DNA of 5,540 nucleotides, from contig DNMS01000084.1 in the NCBI GenBank assembly GCA_003488105.1, forward strand, positions 1 through 5,540. The letters are read 5' to 3'. Shown here piece after piece: positions 1 to 5,540 of this stretch (positions are counted from its first letter, which is position 1; each line of letters starts with the position of its first letter). The notes below the pieces were generated by a model. It had not been told where the DNA came from. It did not search any database and saw only the letters and a list, made by a program, of their open reading frames with translations. The translations under genes and the position numbers were made by a program. This DNA comes from Rhodospirillaceae bacterium (GTDB lineage Bacteria > Pseudomonadota > Alphaproteobacteria > Rhodospirillales_A > Casp-alpha2).

Positions 1-3
1 ATC

Positions 4-936
4 ATGGCTGTCCTGGTTTATGCGGAACACGACAACGCAGCCCTGAAGGCCGCGACCCTCAACGCCGTCGCCGCCGCCAAGCAACTGGGCGACGTCACCG
101 TCCTGGTCGCCGGATCGGGCTGCCGCGCGGTCGCCGAAGCCGCCGCCAAGGTCGACGGCGTGGCCAAGGTGCTGATCGCCGACGACGCGGCCTATGCCAA
201 CGAAATCGCCGAGAACGTGGCCCCCCTGATCGCCAAGCTGGCGGACGGTTTCGACCATATCCTGGCCGCCGCCACCACCAGCGGCAAGAACGTCATGCCG
301 CGGGTCGCGGCCCTGCTCGACGTGCAGCAGATTTCCGATATCTCCGCCGTCGAAGGCCCCGATACCTTCATTCGTCCGATCTATGCCGGTAACGCCCTGG
401 CGACCGTCAAGACCTCGGACGCCAAGAAGGTTCTGACCGTGCGCGCCACGGGCTTCGACGCGGCCAACGCCGAGGGCGGTTCCGCCGCCATCGAGGACGT
501 CGCCGGTGAAGGGGCGAGCGACCTCGCGACCTTCGCGGGCCAGGAACTGACCAAGTCCGAACGCCCGGAACTGACCAGCGCCAAGGTCATCATCTCTGGC
601 GGGCGCGGCATGCAGTCGGGCGACAACTTCCACCTGCTGGAAGAGGTCGCGGACATCCTGGGCGCCGCCGTGGGGGCGTCCCGCGCCGCCGTCGACGCGG
701 GCTTCGTGCCCAACGATTATCAGGTCGGCCAGACCGGCAAGGTCGTGGCGCCGGAACTCTACATCGCCGTCGGCATTTCGGGCGCCATCCAGCACCTGGC
801 CGGGATGAAGGATTCCAAGGTCATCGTCGCCATCAACAAGGACGAGGAAGCGCCGATCTTCCAGGTCGCCGATTACGGCCTGGTCGCGGATCTGTTCACC
901 GCCGTTCCCGAACTGAAGGCCGCTTTATCTGACTAA
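4..936 (+). CDS. etfA: Electron transfer flavoprotein, alpha subunit
   Basis: This is the FAD-binding subunit of the soluble ETF heterodimer, which collects electrons from acyl-CoA and related dehydrogenases and passes them to ETF-ubiquinone oxidoreductase in the membrane. The 310-residue length is normal for EtfA. The N-terminal alpha/beta domain (about residues 1-185) begins [10 protein letters not shown], typical of the family. The C-terminal FAD domain shows the diagnostic series SGGRG (198-202), ASRAAVD (225-231), GQTGK (242-246), SGAIQH (259-264) and NKDEEAPIF (278-286). All of these are intact, so the protein should bind FAD. The ATG at base 4 fits the family N-terminus; its ribosome binding site lies outside the window. 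etfB is expected immediately upstream (inference). I assign etfA rather than the nitrogen-fixation paralogue fixB because no fix genes are nearby; that distinction is not proved by sequence alone. Confidence 0.96.
   Translation: MAVLVYAEHDNAALKAATLNAVAAAKQLGDVTVLVAGSGCRAVAEAAAKVDGVAKVLIADDAAYANEIAENVAPLIAKLADGFDHILAAATTSGKNVMPRVAALLDVQQISDISAVEGPDTFIRPIYAGNALATVKTSDAKKVLTVRATGFDAANAEGGSAAIEDVAGEGASDLATFAGQELTKSERPELTSAKVIISGGRGMQSGDNFHLLEEVADILGAAVGASRAAVDAGFVPNDYQVGQTGKVVAPELYIAVGISGAIQHLAGMKDSKVIVAINKDEEAPIFQVADYGLVADLFTAVPELKAALSD
915..919 (+). promoter_or_regulatory. Candidate Shine-Dalgarno for an upstream CTG start of the DMT gene
   Basis: GAAGG lies 9 bases before a CTG codon at 929 that is in frame with the DMT transporter gene. 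The annotated TTG at 953 has no purine-rich stretch before it (the preceding bases are GCCCAATCGCCT-like). An in-frame TGA at 914-916 limits how far upstream the gene can begin. If CTG 929 is used, the gene overlaps the end of etfA by 8 bases, which would allow translational coupling. CTG starts are rare, so this remains tentative. Confidence 0.35.
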
Positions 937-952
937 GCCCGCCCAATCGCCT

Positions 953-1828
953 TTGACCGACTCGTCCAGGCGCTCTCTGGCGCTGGGCATCCTGTGCATG
1001 GCAGGGTCGGTCGGGGCGCTGGCGAGCATGCAGATGTTCGTCAAGCTGGCCGGCCCTGAATATTCGCCGTTTCAGGCCGTGTTCTTCCGCAACGCCATCG
1101 CCACGATCATGGTGGTGCCGCTGATCTTCTATGCCGCCGGGCCGACATCGTTCCGCACCACGCGGCCCGTGGGGCATTTCGTGCGCGCGCTGTTCGGCGT
1201 GGTCGGCAATGCCAGCTTCTTTTACGCCTATTCGACAATTCCCATGAGCGACGGCATGTCGATCGCCATGTCGGTGCCCATCTTCACGACCCTTCTGGCC
1301 ATTCCGTTCCTGGGTGAAAAGGTCGGCCTGCGTCGCTGGGTCGCCATCGCCATCGGCTTCATCGGCGTGATGATCGCCCTCGATCCAACCGGGAACCTTC
1401 AGGTGGGCGCTCTCTTCGCCCTGTTCGGCACCCTGTGCTGGGCCGCCAGCCTGATCCTGATCAAGCAGCTATCGGCCACGGAAACGCCCTATCTGATCGT
1501 GTTCTATTACATGATCACGGGCGTCGCCGTGTCGCTGCTGGTCCTGCCCTTCGTCTGGATCACGCCGACGACGGAGCATCTGATCTTCTACATCTGCGCC
1601 GGGCTGGTCGGCGGACTGGGCCAGATTCTCATGACCTTCGCCATGAAGTTCGCGCCGGCCGCCGTGGTTACGCCCTTCGAATACACGGCGATCTGCTGGG
1701 CCGTGCTGTTCGACCTGTTGATCTGGAACGTCCTGCCCGACCTGACCACGGTCCTGGGGGCGGGCATCGTTATCGCCACGGGCCTGTACATCTGGCACCG
1801 CGAGACCCGCGTTCGCCCCACAAAGTGA
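953..1828 (+). CDS. EamA-family DMT superfamily transporter, 10 membrane helices
   Basis: This is an inner-membrane carrier of the drug/metabolite transporter superfamily, built from two EamA repeats of five helices each. Hydrophobic segments fall near residues 10-30, 41-62, 75-93, 98-119, 126-143, 150-170, 181-200, 210-229, 237-258 and 264-282, giving the usual ten. Family hallmarks include FFRN in helix 2 (44-47), the PIFTTLLAIPFLGEKV stretch closing helix 4 of the first repeat (109-124), and the matching end of the second repeat (VLGAGIVIATGLYIWHRE). Length 291 residues is normal. Substrate cannot be read from sequence; relatives carry metabolites such as riboflavin, S-adenosylmethionine or amino acids. 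The TTG start at 953 gives a short polar N-terminus before helix 1, but an in-frame CTG at 929 (N-terminus MTKPAQSP) has a better ribosome binding site. The first ATG, codon 16, falls inside helix 1 and is unlikely. The gene follows etfA closely, but a functional link is not evident. Confidence 0.9.
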   Translation: MTDSSRRSLALGILCMAGSVGALASMQMFVKLAGPEYSPFQAVFFRNAIATIMVVPLIFYAAGPTSFRTTRPVGHFVRALFGVVGNASFFYAYSTIPMSDGMSIAMSVPIFTTLLAIPFLGEKVGLRRWVAIAIGFIGVMIALDPTGNLQVGALFALFGTLCWAASLILIKQLSATETPYLIVFYYMITGVAVSLLVLPFVWITPTTEHLIFYICAGLVGGLGQILMTFAMKFAPAAVVTPFEYTAICWAVLFDLLIWNVLPDLTTVLGAGIVIATGLYIWHRETRVRPTK

Positions 1829-1847
1829 CATTCATATATTTGAATGT
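1828..1847. promoter_or_regulatory. Inverted-repeat operator, BigR/SqrR (ArsR-family) type
   Basis: A perfect 7-bp inverted repeat, ACATTCA-N6-TGAATGT, begins on the last base of the DMT gene and sits 34 bases before the YeeE/YedE start codon. It contains ATTC (1830-1833), eight bases, then GAAT (1842-1845). As I recall, this is the recognition pattern described for SqrR of Rhodobacter and for BigR-type repressors, ArsR-family proteins that sense persulfides through two cysteines. The region is strikingly AT-rich in a GC-rich window. BigR operons are known to contain paired YeeE/YedE transporter genes like those immediately downstream, so motif and context agree. No repressor gene lies in the window; it would act in trans. 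The binding assignment is inference, while the repeat is directly visible. Confidence 0.65.
1835..1840 (+). promoter_or_regulatory. Candidate -10 element inside the operator
   Basis: TATATT matches the sigma-70 -10 consensus at five of six positions and lies exactly between the two arms of the inverted repeat. Transcription would begin near 1847, leaving a leader of about 35 bases before the ATG at 1882. The -35 region would fall inside the end of the DMT gene (around 1812-1817, TTCGCC) and is poor. A repressor bound to the repeat would cover the -10, which suits repression. Confidence 0.4.
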
Positions 1848-1881
1848 GTTTTGCCGTGAACAGCCATGATAAACCTGCCTC

Positions 1882-2301
1882 ATGCCCCCCTTTGATCCCA
1901 TCTCCGCCCTTGCCGGCGGCGTCCTGATTGGCCTGGGCGCTGTGGTTCTGGCCCTGTTCAACGGCCGGGTTGCGGGCATCAGCGGCATCCTGGGCGGCCT
2001 GCTGGATGGCGAGCGCGCGAACCTGGCTTGGCGCGCAGCCTTCATCGCCGGGTTGGTCGGCGCCGGATTTTTCGGCCTGAAGCTGGTTTCCCCCGACGTC
2101 ATGATCGCCGCCGACTGGCCCACCCTGGTCATCGGGGGATTGCTGGTCGGCATCGGTACGCGGCTCGGCAGCGGCTGCACCAGCGGCCACGGCGTCTGCG
2201 GCATGGCGCGGGGCTCCCTCCGGTCCATCGCCGCGACAGCAGTCTATATCGCCGTGGCCGTGGCGACCGTGTTCGTCACCCGCCATCTGATCGGCGGCTG
2301 A
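1882..2301 (+). CDS. YeeE/YedE (PmpA-like) half transporter for a sulfur compound
   Basis: This inner-membrane protein of 139 residues is the first half of a split YeeE/YedE transporter. Full-length relatives (TsuA/YeeE) import thiosulfate through conserved cysteines at the membrane centre. The signature GTRLGSGCTSGHGVCG is at residues 92-107, with C99 and C106, and the matching first-half motif NGRVAGISGILGG is at 27-39. Hydrophobic segments lie near residues 9-26, 50-67, 80-97 and 112-132. The ATG at 1882 is chosen because it precedes the first helix by a short polar stretch; no strong ribosome binding site is seen. The partner half begins 5 bases after the stop. The upstream BigR/SqrR-type operator suggests induction by sulfide or persulfide. 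Substrate (thiosulfate, persulfide or other reduced sulfur) and direction are not determined by the sequence. Confidence 0.9.
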   Translation: MPPFDPISALAGGVLIGLGAVVLALFNGRVAGISGILGGLLDGERANLAWRAAFIAGLVGAGFFGLKLVSPDVMIAADWPTLVIGGLLVGIGTRLGSGCTSGHGVCGMARGSLRSIAATAVYIAVAVATVFVTRHLIGG

Positions 2302-2306
2302 GGACC

Positions 2307-2720
2307 ATGGCGCGCCTGCTCGTCAGTCTGGTTTCAGGGGCCCTGTTCGGTGCCGGTCTGATCGTCTCACAAATGGTCAACCCGGCCCGCGTGCTGGGCT
2401 TTCTTGATGTCATGGGCACCTGGGACCCGACCCTCGCGTTCGTCCTGGCCGGCGCGCTCGCCGTTTCCGTTCCCGGGCACTGGCTGGTCCGCCGCCTGGG
2501 GACGCCCATCCTCGACAGCAAAAGCCACCTGCCCGCGCCCGGCCGCCTGGATGGCCGCCTGATCCTGGGCGCCGTGCTGTTCGGGGTCGGCTGGGGGCTT
2601 GTCGGTTTCTGTCCGGGCCCCGCCCTGGCCGCCCTCGGCACGGGCGAGGCCAAGGCGCTTATCTTTCTTGCCGCCATGGCCGCGGGCATGTGGCTTTTCG
2701 GGCGCATCGCCGGGCGGTGA
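2307..2720 (+). CDS. DUF6691 / YeeE-YedE (PmpB-like) partner half transporter
   Basis: This 137-residue membrane protein is the usual second half of the split YeeE/YedE transporter. It shows the family motifs SQMVNPARVLGFLD (residues 21-34) and GVGWGLVGFCPGPAL (93-107), the latter holding the single conserved cysteine C102. Hydrophobic stretches lie at about 4-20, 41-60, 84-104 and 114-133, with a polar loop at 61-82. It begins 5 bases after the first half ends, so the two are almost certainly co-translated and form one transporter. The upstream GAGGA (2300-2304), which overlaps the preceding stop codon, is only 2 bases from the ATG, a very short spacing. A longer reading of this frame extends back to 2028 but only overlaps the first half out of frame and carries no family sequence before residue 1 of this call. 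Confidence 0.9.
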   Translation: MARLLVSLVSGALFGAGLIVSQMVNPARVLGFLDVMGTWDPTLAFVLAGALAVSVPGHWLVRRLGTPILDSKSHLPAPGRLDGRLILGAVLFGVGWGLVGFCPGPALAALGTGEAKALIFLAAMAAGMWLFGRIAGR

Positions 2721-2735
2721 GGTAAACTTCCCGCC

Positions 2736-3542
2736 ATGACCGATGACCTCCTTCTGCTGCCTTCCATCACCGACGCCGATGCGGACCATCGCGGGCGCGT
2801 CGTCGTCTCCGGTTCCCACGGCGGGCTTTATCCCGGATATCTGGCGGCCAAGGCGGGCCTCCGGGCCGTCGTCCTCAGTGACGCCGGCGGCGGGCTGGAC
2901 GGCGCCGGGGTTGCCGGCATCCATGCCCTTGACCAGACCGGCATGGCCGCCGCCGCCGTGTCCCACCTGTCGGCGCGCATCGGTGACGCCGGCGACATGA
3001 CGGCGCGGGGTGTTATCTCCACCGTGAACGTCATAGCCGCCGGTCTGGGTGTCATCAGCGGCATGACCTGTGCCGAGGCCACTGAGCGCCTTGCCCATGC
3101 GGCCCTCCCAACCGGCCGCCTGTCCCCGGTCGACGAAGGGCGCCGCCGCATCAACCGGGACGGCGGCCCCGATATGGTGCTCGTCGATTCGGCGTCTTTG
3201 GTCATGGCCGAGGACATCGGCAGGATCGTAATCACAGGCTCCCACGGCGGGCTGGTCGGCGGCGATCCGGCGCGGGCCTTGAAGACCGCCGCCGCCCTGG
3301 CCGTGTTCAACGACGCCGGCGGCGGCATCGAAGATGCGGGCCTCACCCGCCTGCCCGCCCTCGACGCCCGCACCATTCCGGCCGTGACCGTCGCCCATAC
3401 ATCGGCCCGGGTCGGCGACGCCGCGTCGGCTTGGGAAACGGGCGTGATCTCTCACGCCAACGCCGCCGCTGCGGCTTTGGGCGCGCGGTCGGGAGACCGG
3501 CTTCGGGATTGGATCGGCGAAGCTTTCCCCGCGCGGCCTTGA
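2736..3542 (+). CDS. Uncharacterised protein with two tandem copies of an SHGG/DAGGG domain
   Basis: I do not recognise a named family for this 268-residue protein. It is a tandem duplication: residues 6-108 and 148-252 align with two extra residues in the second copy, about 42 identities over the best 88 positions by hand alignment. Each copy carries GSHGGL (26-31; 168-173), DAGGG (49-53; 193-197), HxSAR[IV]GD (77-84; 221-228) and GVIS..N (92-98; 236-242). From DAGGG onward the spacing is identical in both copies. The conserved Ser, His, Asp, Arg and Asn look like ligand-binding or catalytic residues, but that is inference. No signal peptide or membrane helix is evident, so it is probably cytoplasmic. 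The only cysteine is C112, outside the core motifs. The ATG at 2736 has GAGGT 12 bases upstream and lies 15 bases after the transporter pair, so it probably shares that transcript. Internal repetition supports this strand over the long antisense frame. Confidence 0.85.
   Translation: MTDDLLLLPSITDADADHRGRVVVSGSHGGLYPGYLAAKAGLRAVVLSDAGGGLDGAGVAGIHALDQTGMAAAAVSHLSARIGDAGDMTARGVISTVNVIAAGLGVISGMTCAEATERLAHAALPTGRLSPVDEGRRRINRDGGPDMVLVDSASLVMAEDIGRIVITGSHGGLVGGDPARALKTAAALAVFNDAGGGIEDAGLTRLPALDARTIPAVTVAHTSARVGDAASAWETGVISHANAAAAALGARSGDRLRDWIGEAFPARP
2751..3059 (+). repeat. Intragenic domain repeat, copy 1
   Basis: This encodes residues 6-108 of the duplicated protein. It contains SHGG (27-30), DAGGG (49-53), HLSARIGD (77-84) and GVIS (92-95). 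DNA identity to copy 2 survives in short blocks, for example TCCCACGGCGGGCT at 2814-2827 and GACGCCGGCGGCGG at 2880-2893. The copies are too diverged for a recent duplication. Confidence 0.85.
3177..3491 (+). repeat. Intragenic domain repeat, copy 2
   Basis: This encodes residues 148-252 of the same protein. It contains SHGG (169-172), DAGGG (193-197), HTSARVGD (221-228) and GVIS (236-239). The DNA blocks matching copy 1 are at 3240-3253 and 3312-3325, offset by 426 and 432 bases, both whole numbers of codons. The first block of the copy, MVLVDSASLVMAEDIGRIV, also pairs with the N-terminus of copy 1. Confidence 0.85.
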
Positions 3543-3553
3543 AGAATTTCATG
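3543..3553 (+). repeat. 11-bp direct repeat, copy 1
   Basis: AGAATTTCATG occurs immediately after the stop codon of the duplicated-domain gene and again at 3634-3644, 91 bases downstream, where its ATG is the start codon of the cNMP-binding protein. The two copies bracket the intergenic gap. Function is unknown and chance is possible. Confidence 0.5.
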
Positions 3554-3578
3554 TCCGCGCGTCCGGGCCTTACCTTGA

Positions 3579-3594
3579 TGGCGAAACATCTGCT
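3579..3594 (+). promoter_or_regulatory. Weak sigma-54-like promoter candidate
   Basis: TGGCGA-N5-CTGCT resembles the sigma-54 pattern TGGCAC-N5-TTGCW, with the invariant GG (3580-3581) and GC (3592-3593) separated by exactly ten bases. Three positions of the extended consensus differ. It lies about 45 bases upstream of the cNMP-binding gene, a suitable distance for a promoter. GG-N10-GC is common by chance in GC-rich DNA, so the call is weak. No good sigma-70 pair is seen in the same gap. Confidence 0.25.
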
Positions 3595-3633
3595 AGGTTC
3601 CTTGATCCATTCACGCCGCCCAAGGGGCAAGGC

Positions 3634-3644
3634 AGAATTTCATG
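3634..3644 (+). repeat. 11-bp direct repeat, copy 2
   Basis: This is the second AGAATTTCATG, ending in the ATG of the cNMP-binding gene. See the copy at 3543-3553. Confidence 0.5.
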
Positions 3645-4085
3645 GCCCTGGAACATTCCTTCCGGAACCTCACCGATGACGAGCGCGAGACCCTGATGCA
3701 GGTCGCGGTCGGCCATGCCTATGGCAGCGGCGACACGGTGATCGGCCAGGGCGACCGGGTCGAAAACCTGATGGTCGTCGCGCAGGGCATGCTGCGCGTC
3801 ACCCATGTGTTCGAAGGCGGGCATTTAAGCGAATTCGTCGGCCCGCTCGGCCCCGGCGACGTGGTCGGCGAAATGTCCTTCGTCGACGGCCAGGGGGCCA
3901 GCGCCACCCTGATCGCCGATGGCGACACGGAAGTCCTGACCATTCCCCGCAATGCCATCGACGCGCTGATGTCGGAAAATCCGACCTTTGCCGGGCGGCT
4001 TTACAAGGACCTGCTGCTGCATCTGTCCCGGCGCCTGCGCGCAACCAACCTCAGGGCCGATCCGGGCCCGGCCGCGACGGGCTGA
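3642..4085 (+). CDS. Standalone cyclic-nucleotide-binding-fold (CRP-like sensor) protein
   Basis: This 147-residue protein is a single cNMP-binding domain with no helix-turn-helix or enzymatic partner. The beta roll runs from about residue 25 to 105: GDTVIGQGDRVENLMVVAQGMLRV-like strands at 30-53, then the phosphate-binding cassette GEMSFVDGQGASAT at 76-89. A C-terminal helix (about 112-136) ends SRRLRATN. In CRP-type proteins the cassette reads GE...R-S-A, where the arginine contacts the cyclic phosphate; here that position is A86, so ordinary cAMP binding is doubtful. The conserved G76, E77, S87 and A88 remain. The ATG at 3642 is preceded by AAGG (3629-3632) at 9 bases, a good site. It lies 18 bases before dinF and is probably co-transcribed with it. 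It may act by protein-protein contact; the partner is unknown. Confidence 0.85.
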   Translation: MALEHSFRNLTDDERETLMQVAVGHAYGSGDTVIGQGDRVENLMVVAQGMLRVTHVFEGGHLSEFVGPLGPGDVVGEMSFVDGQGASATLIADGDTEVLTIPRNAIDALMSENPTFAGRLYKDLLLHLSRRLRATNLRADPGPAATG

Positions 4086-4103
4086 CCGGCCTCCGCCGCC
4101 CCA

Positions 4104-5450
4104 ATGAGCCAAGCCAGCTTCAACCGCCGCGTCTGGGCGCTCGCCCTGCCGATCATCGCGACCAACGTCACCGTGCCGTTCCTGGGCCTGGTCGACACCG
4201 CCGTGGTCGGCCGCCTGCCGGGGGCCGAATACATGGGGGCGGTCGCCATCGGCGCCGTCATCATGAACGTGATCTATTCGTCCCTGAACTTCCTGCGCAT
4301 GGGCACGACCGGCCTGACGGCGCAATCCTACGGGGCCGGGGACGCGGATCAAATGCGCTCCTGGCTGGCGCGGGCCTGCCTGCTGTCCACGGCGCTTGGC
4401 CTTGGTCTGGTCGCCCTGCAACTACCGATCCTGGGAGTCTCGCACTGGTTGATGGGGGCAAGCGATGCCGTCTGGCCGCTTACGGAAAGCTATTTCCAGA
4501 TCCGCATCTGGGGGGCCCCGGCGGCGCTGTTGAACTTCGCGCTTCTGGGCTGGTTCTTCGGTGTGCAGAACATGCGGGCCGCCCTGATCGCCCAGGTGTT
4601 TCTGAACGGATTGAACATCGTGCTCGACATCTGGTTCGTGCTGGGGCTGGGGTGGGGCGTCGACGGGGTCGCCTGGGCGACCATTATTTCCGAATATTCC
4701 GCCGGCGCGCTGGGCTTGTGGTTGGCGGTTCGCCAACTGGCCAAACTGGGCGGGCGCTGGCGCTGGGAGCGCATCCGCGACACCTCGCGCATCCGCCGCA
4801 TGCTGGGCGTCAACCGCGACATCTTCATCCGATCCATGTGCCTGCAGGCGGCCTTCGTCGTGTTCACCTCGGCCGGCACGCGCATGGGCGACGAGGTTCT
4901 GGCCGCCAATGCCCTGCTGCTGCAGTTCTCCATGTTCACGGCCTATGCACTCGACGGGTTCGCCAATGCGGCCGAGGCCATGGTCGGCCAGGCCGTGGGG
5001 GCGCACGACCGCACCCTGTTCCGCCAGGCGGTGAAGATCACGACCGGCTGGGGCGTGATGTTCGCGCTTTTGTTCATGGTCGCCTATTGGCTGTTCGGCA
5101 ACGCCATCATCGATGCGCTATCGACCGTATCGGGGGTCCGTGAAACGGCCTATGCCTACCTGCCCTGGATGGTGGCATTGCCGGTCATCGCGGTCTGGAG
5201 CTTTCAGTTCGACGGCATTTTCATCGGCGCCACCTGGACCCGCGAAATGCGCAACAGCATGGCGATTTCCTTCGCCGCGTTCGCCATCGCGGTGCCCTTC
5301 GTCACCGCGACCTGGGGCAATCACGGCCTGTGGGCCACCTTCACCGTGTTCATGAGCCTGCGCGGCCTAACCATGGGCCTGATGCTGCCGAAGCTGGCGC
5401 GCGGCGTCGGTGTCGGCCCCCGGCCCGATGGTTCCGGCGACGGTCCTTGA
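4104..5450 (+). CDS. dinF: MATE family efflux transporter, DinF subfamily
   Basis: This is a twelve-helix inner-membrane multidrug and toxin extrusion carrier, driven by a proton or sodium gradient, of 448 residues (normal for DinF). Strong resemblance to Escherichia coli DinF is visible throughout: LALPIIATNVTVPFLGLVDT (13-32, with the conserved helix-1 aspartate D31), FLRMGTTGLTAQSYGA (63-78), LNIVLDIWFVLGL (170-182), VNRDIFIRS (236-244), TAYALDGFANAAEA (279-292), DGIFIGAT (370-377), EMRNSMA (381-387) and GNHGLW (405-410). The helices form two six-helix bundles (about 11-205 and 236-430). The ATG at 4104 matches the DinF N-terminus but has no clear ribosome binding site; translation may be coupled to the gene ending 18 bases earlier. 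In enterobacteria dinF follows lexA and is SOS-controlled; here it is not next to lexA and no GAAC-N7-GTTC box is seen. Substrate is unknown. Confidence 0.94.
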   Translation: MSQASFNRRVWALALPIIATNVTVPFLGLVDTAVVGRLPGAEYMGAVAIGAVIMNVIYSSLNFLRMGTTGLTAQSYGAGDADQMRSWLARACLLSTALGLGLVALQLPILGVSHWLMGASDAVWPLTESYFQIRIWGAPAALLNFALLGWFFGVQNMRAALIAQVFLNGLNIVLDIWFVLGLGWGVDGVAWATIISEYSAGALGLWLAVRQLAKLGGRWRWERIRDTSRIRRMLGVNRDIFIRSMCLQAAFVVFTSAGTRMGDEVLAANALLLQFSMFTAYALDGFANAAEAMVGQAVGAHDRTLFRQAVKITTGWGVMFALLFMVAYWLFGNAIIDALSTVSGVRETAYAYLPWMVALPVIAVWSFQFDGIFIGATWTREMRNSMAISFAAFAIAVPFVTATWGNHGLWATFTVFMSLRGLTMGLMLPKLARGVGVGPRPDGSGDGP

Positions 5451-5515
5451 CCTTGGCCGCGGAAGCGCCGATTTTGTGCCCATATCCCCGACAATAGATA
5501 CAGATCCATAACCCC

Positions 5516-5540
5516 ATGACCGACCTCCGCAGCCGTCCGC
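5516..5540 (+). CDS. Possible start of a further gene, truncated by the window end
   Basis: An ATG at 5516 opens a reading frame beginning MTDLRSRP that is uninterrupted to the window edge. The 65 bases between dinF and this ATG are less GC-rich than the genes, as expected for a leader or promoter, but no convincing ribosome binding site or promoter is visible. Only eight codons can be read, so no product can be assigned. Confidence 0.35.

Noticed and set aside
1588..2286. A 232-codon - strand frame crossing the DMT gene end, the AT-rich gap and the first YeeE/YedE half.
   Set aside because: It runs through the operator region and has no domain features; the + strand genes are clear family members.
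2367..3455. A 362-codon open frame on the - strand opposite the PmpB-like and duplicated-domain genes.
   Set aside because: Composition is low-complexity Gly/Arg/Ala/Asp with no recognisable motif, and both + strand genes beneath it have clear family or repeat structure. GC-rich DNA commonly gives such antisense frames.
3551..3679. A 42-codon frame as a leader peptide for the cNMP-binding gene.
   Set aside because: No clear ribosome binding site, no attenuator-like structure, and it overlaps the real coding start out of frame.
4104..5450. SOS control of dinF, as in Escherichia coli.
   Set aside because: No lexA neighbour and no alphaproteobacterial GAAC-N7-GTTC box was found upstream. The GAAC pair near 3650-3666 is a direct repeat, not the palindrome required.
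5442..5452. Small hairpin GGTC-CTT-GACC at the end of dinF, considered as a terminator.
   Set aside because: Stem of only 4 bp and no following T run.
5474..5500. Promoter-like TTGTGC and TAGATA between dinF and the next possible gene.
   Set aside because: Spacer is 15 bases and the -10 matches consensus at too few positions to claim.

Overview
The window is GC-rich and all recognisable genes lie on the + strand. EtfA, a DMT exporter, a paired half-size YeeE/YedE transporter, a standalone cyclic-nucleotide-binding domain and DinF, together with gene style and GC-rich codon use, suggest an alphaproteobacterium, probably Rhodospirillales-like. The taxonomic call is inference. I see no RNA genes, mobile elements, CRISPR arrays or convincing terminators.

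Layout: (1) 4-936, the electron transfer flavoprotein alpha subunit (etfA); etfB is expected just upstream, outside the window. (2) 929/953-1828, a ten-helix EamA/DMT transporter whose start is ambiguous (TTG at 953 or CTG at 929, the latter overlapping etfA). (3) A 53-base AT-rich gap (1829-1881) holding a perfect 7-bp inverted repeat that contains ATTC-N8-GAAT, the pattern of the persulfide-sensing ArsR-family repressors BigR/SqrR, with a -10-like TATATT at its centre. (4) 1882-2301 and 2307-2720, two half-size YeeE/YedE (PmpA/PmpB-like) membrane proteins predicted to move a sulfur compound. (5) 2736-3542, an unrecognised 268-residue protein built from two tandem copies of one domain (SHGG, DAGGG, HxSAR[IV]GD, GVIS..N). 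It starts 15 bases after the transporter pair and probably shares its transcript. (6) A 99-base gap with a weak sigma-54-like site and an 11-bp direct repeat. (7) 3642-4085, a single-domain cNMP-binding-fold protein lacking the usual phosphate-binding arginine. (8) 4104-5450, a MATE efflux transporter of the DinF subfamily. (9) 5516 to the window end, the possible first codons of another gene.

The most interesting unit is 1828-3542: a predicted sulfur-responsive operator, a sulfur-compound transporter pair, and an uncharacterised internally duplicated protein in one apparent operon. The other genes look like ordinary chromosomal housekeeping and transport functions.
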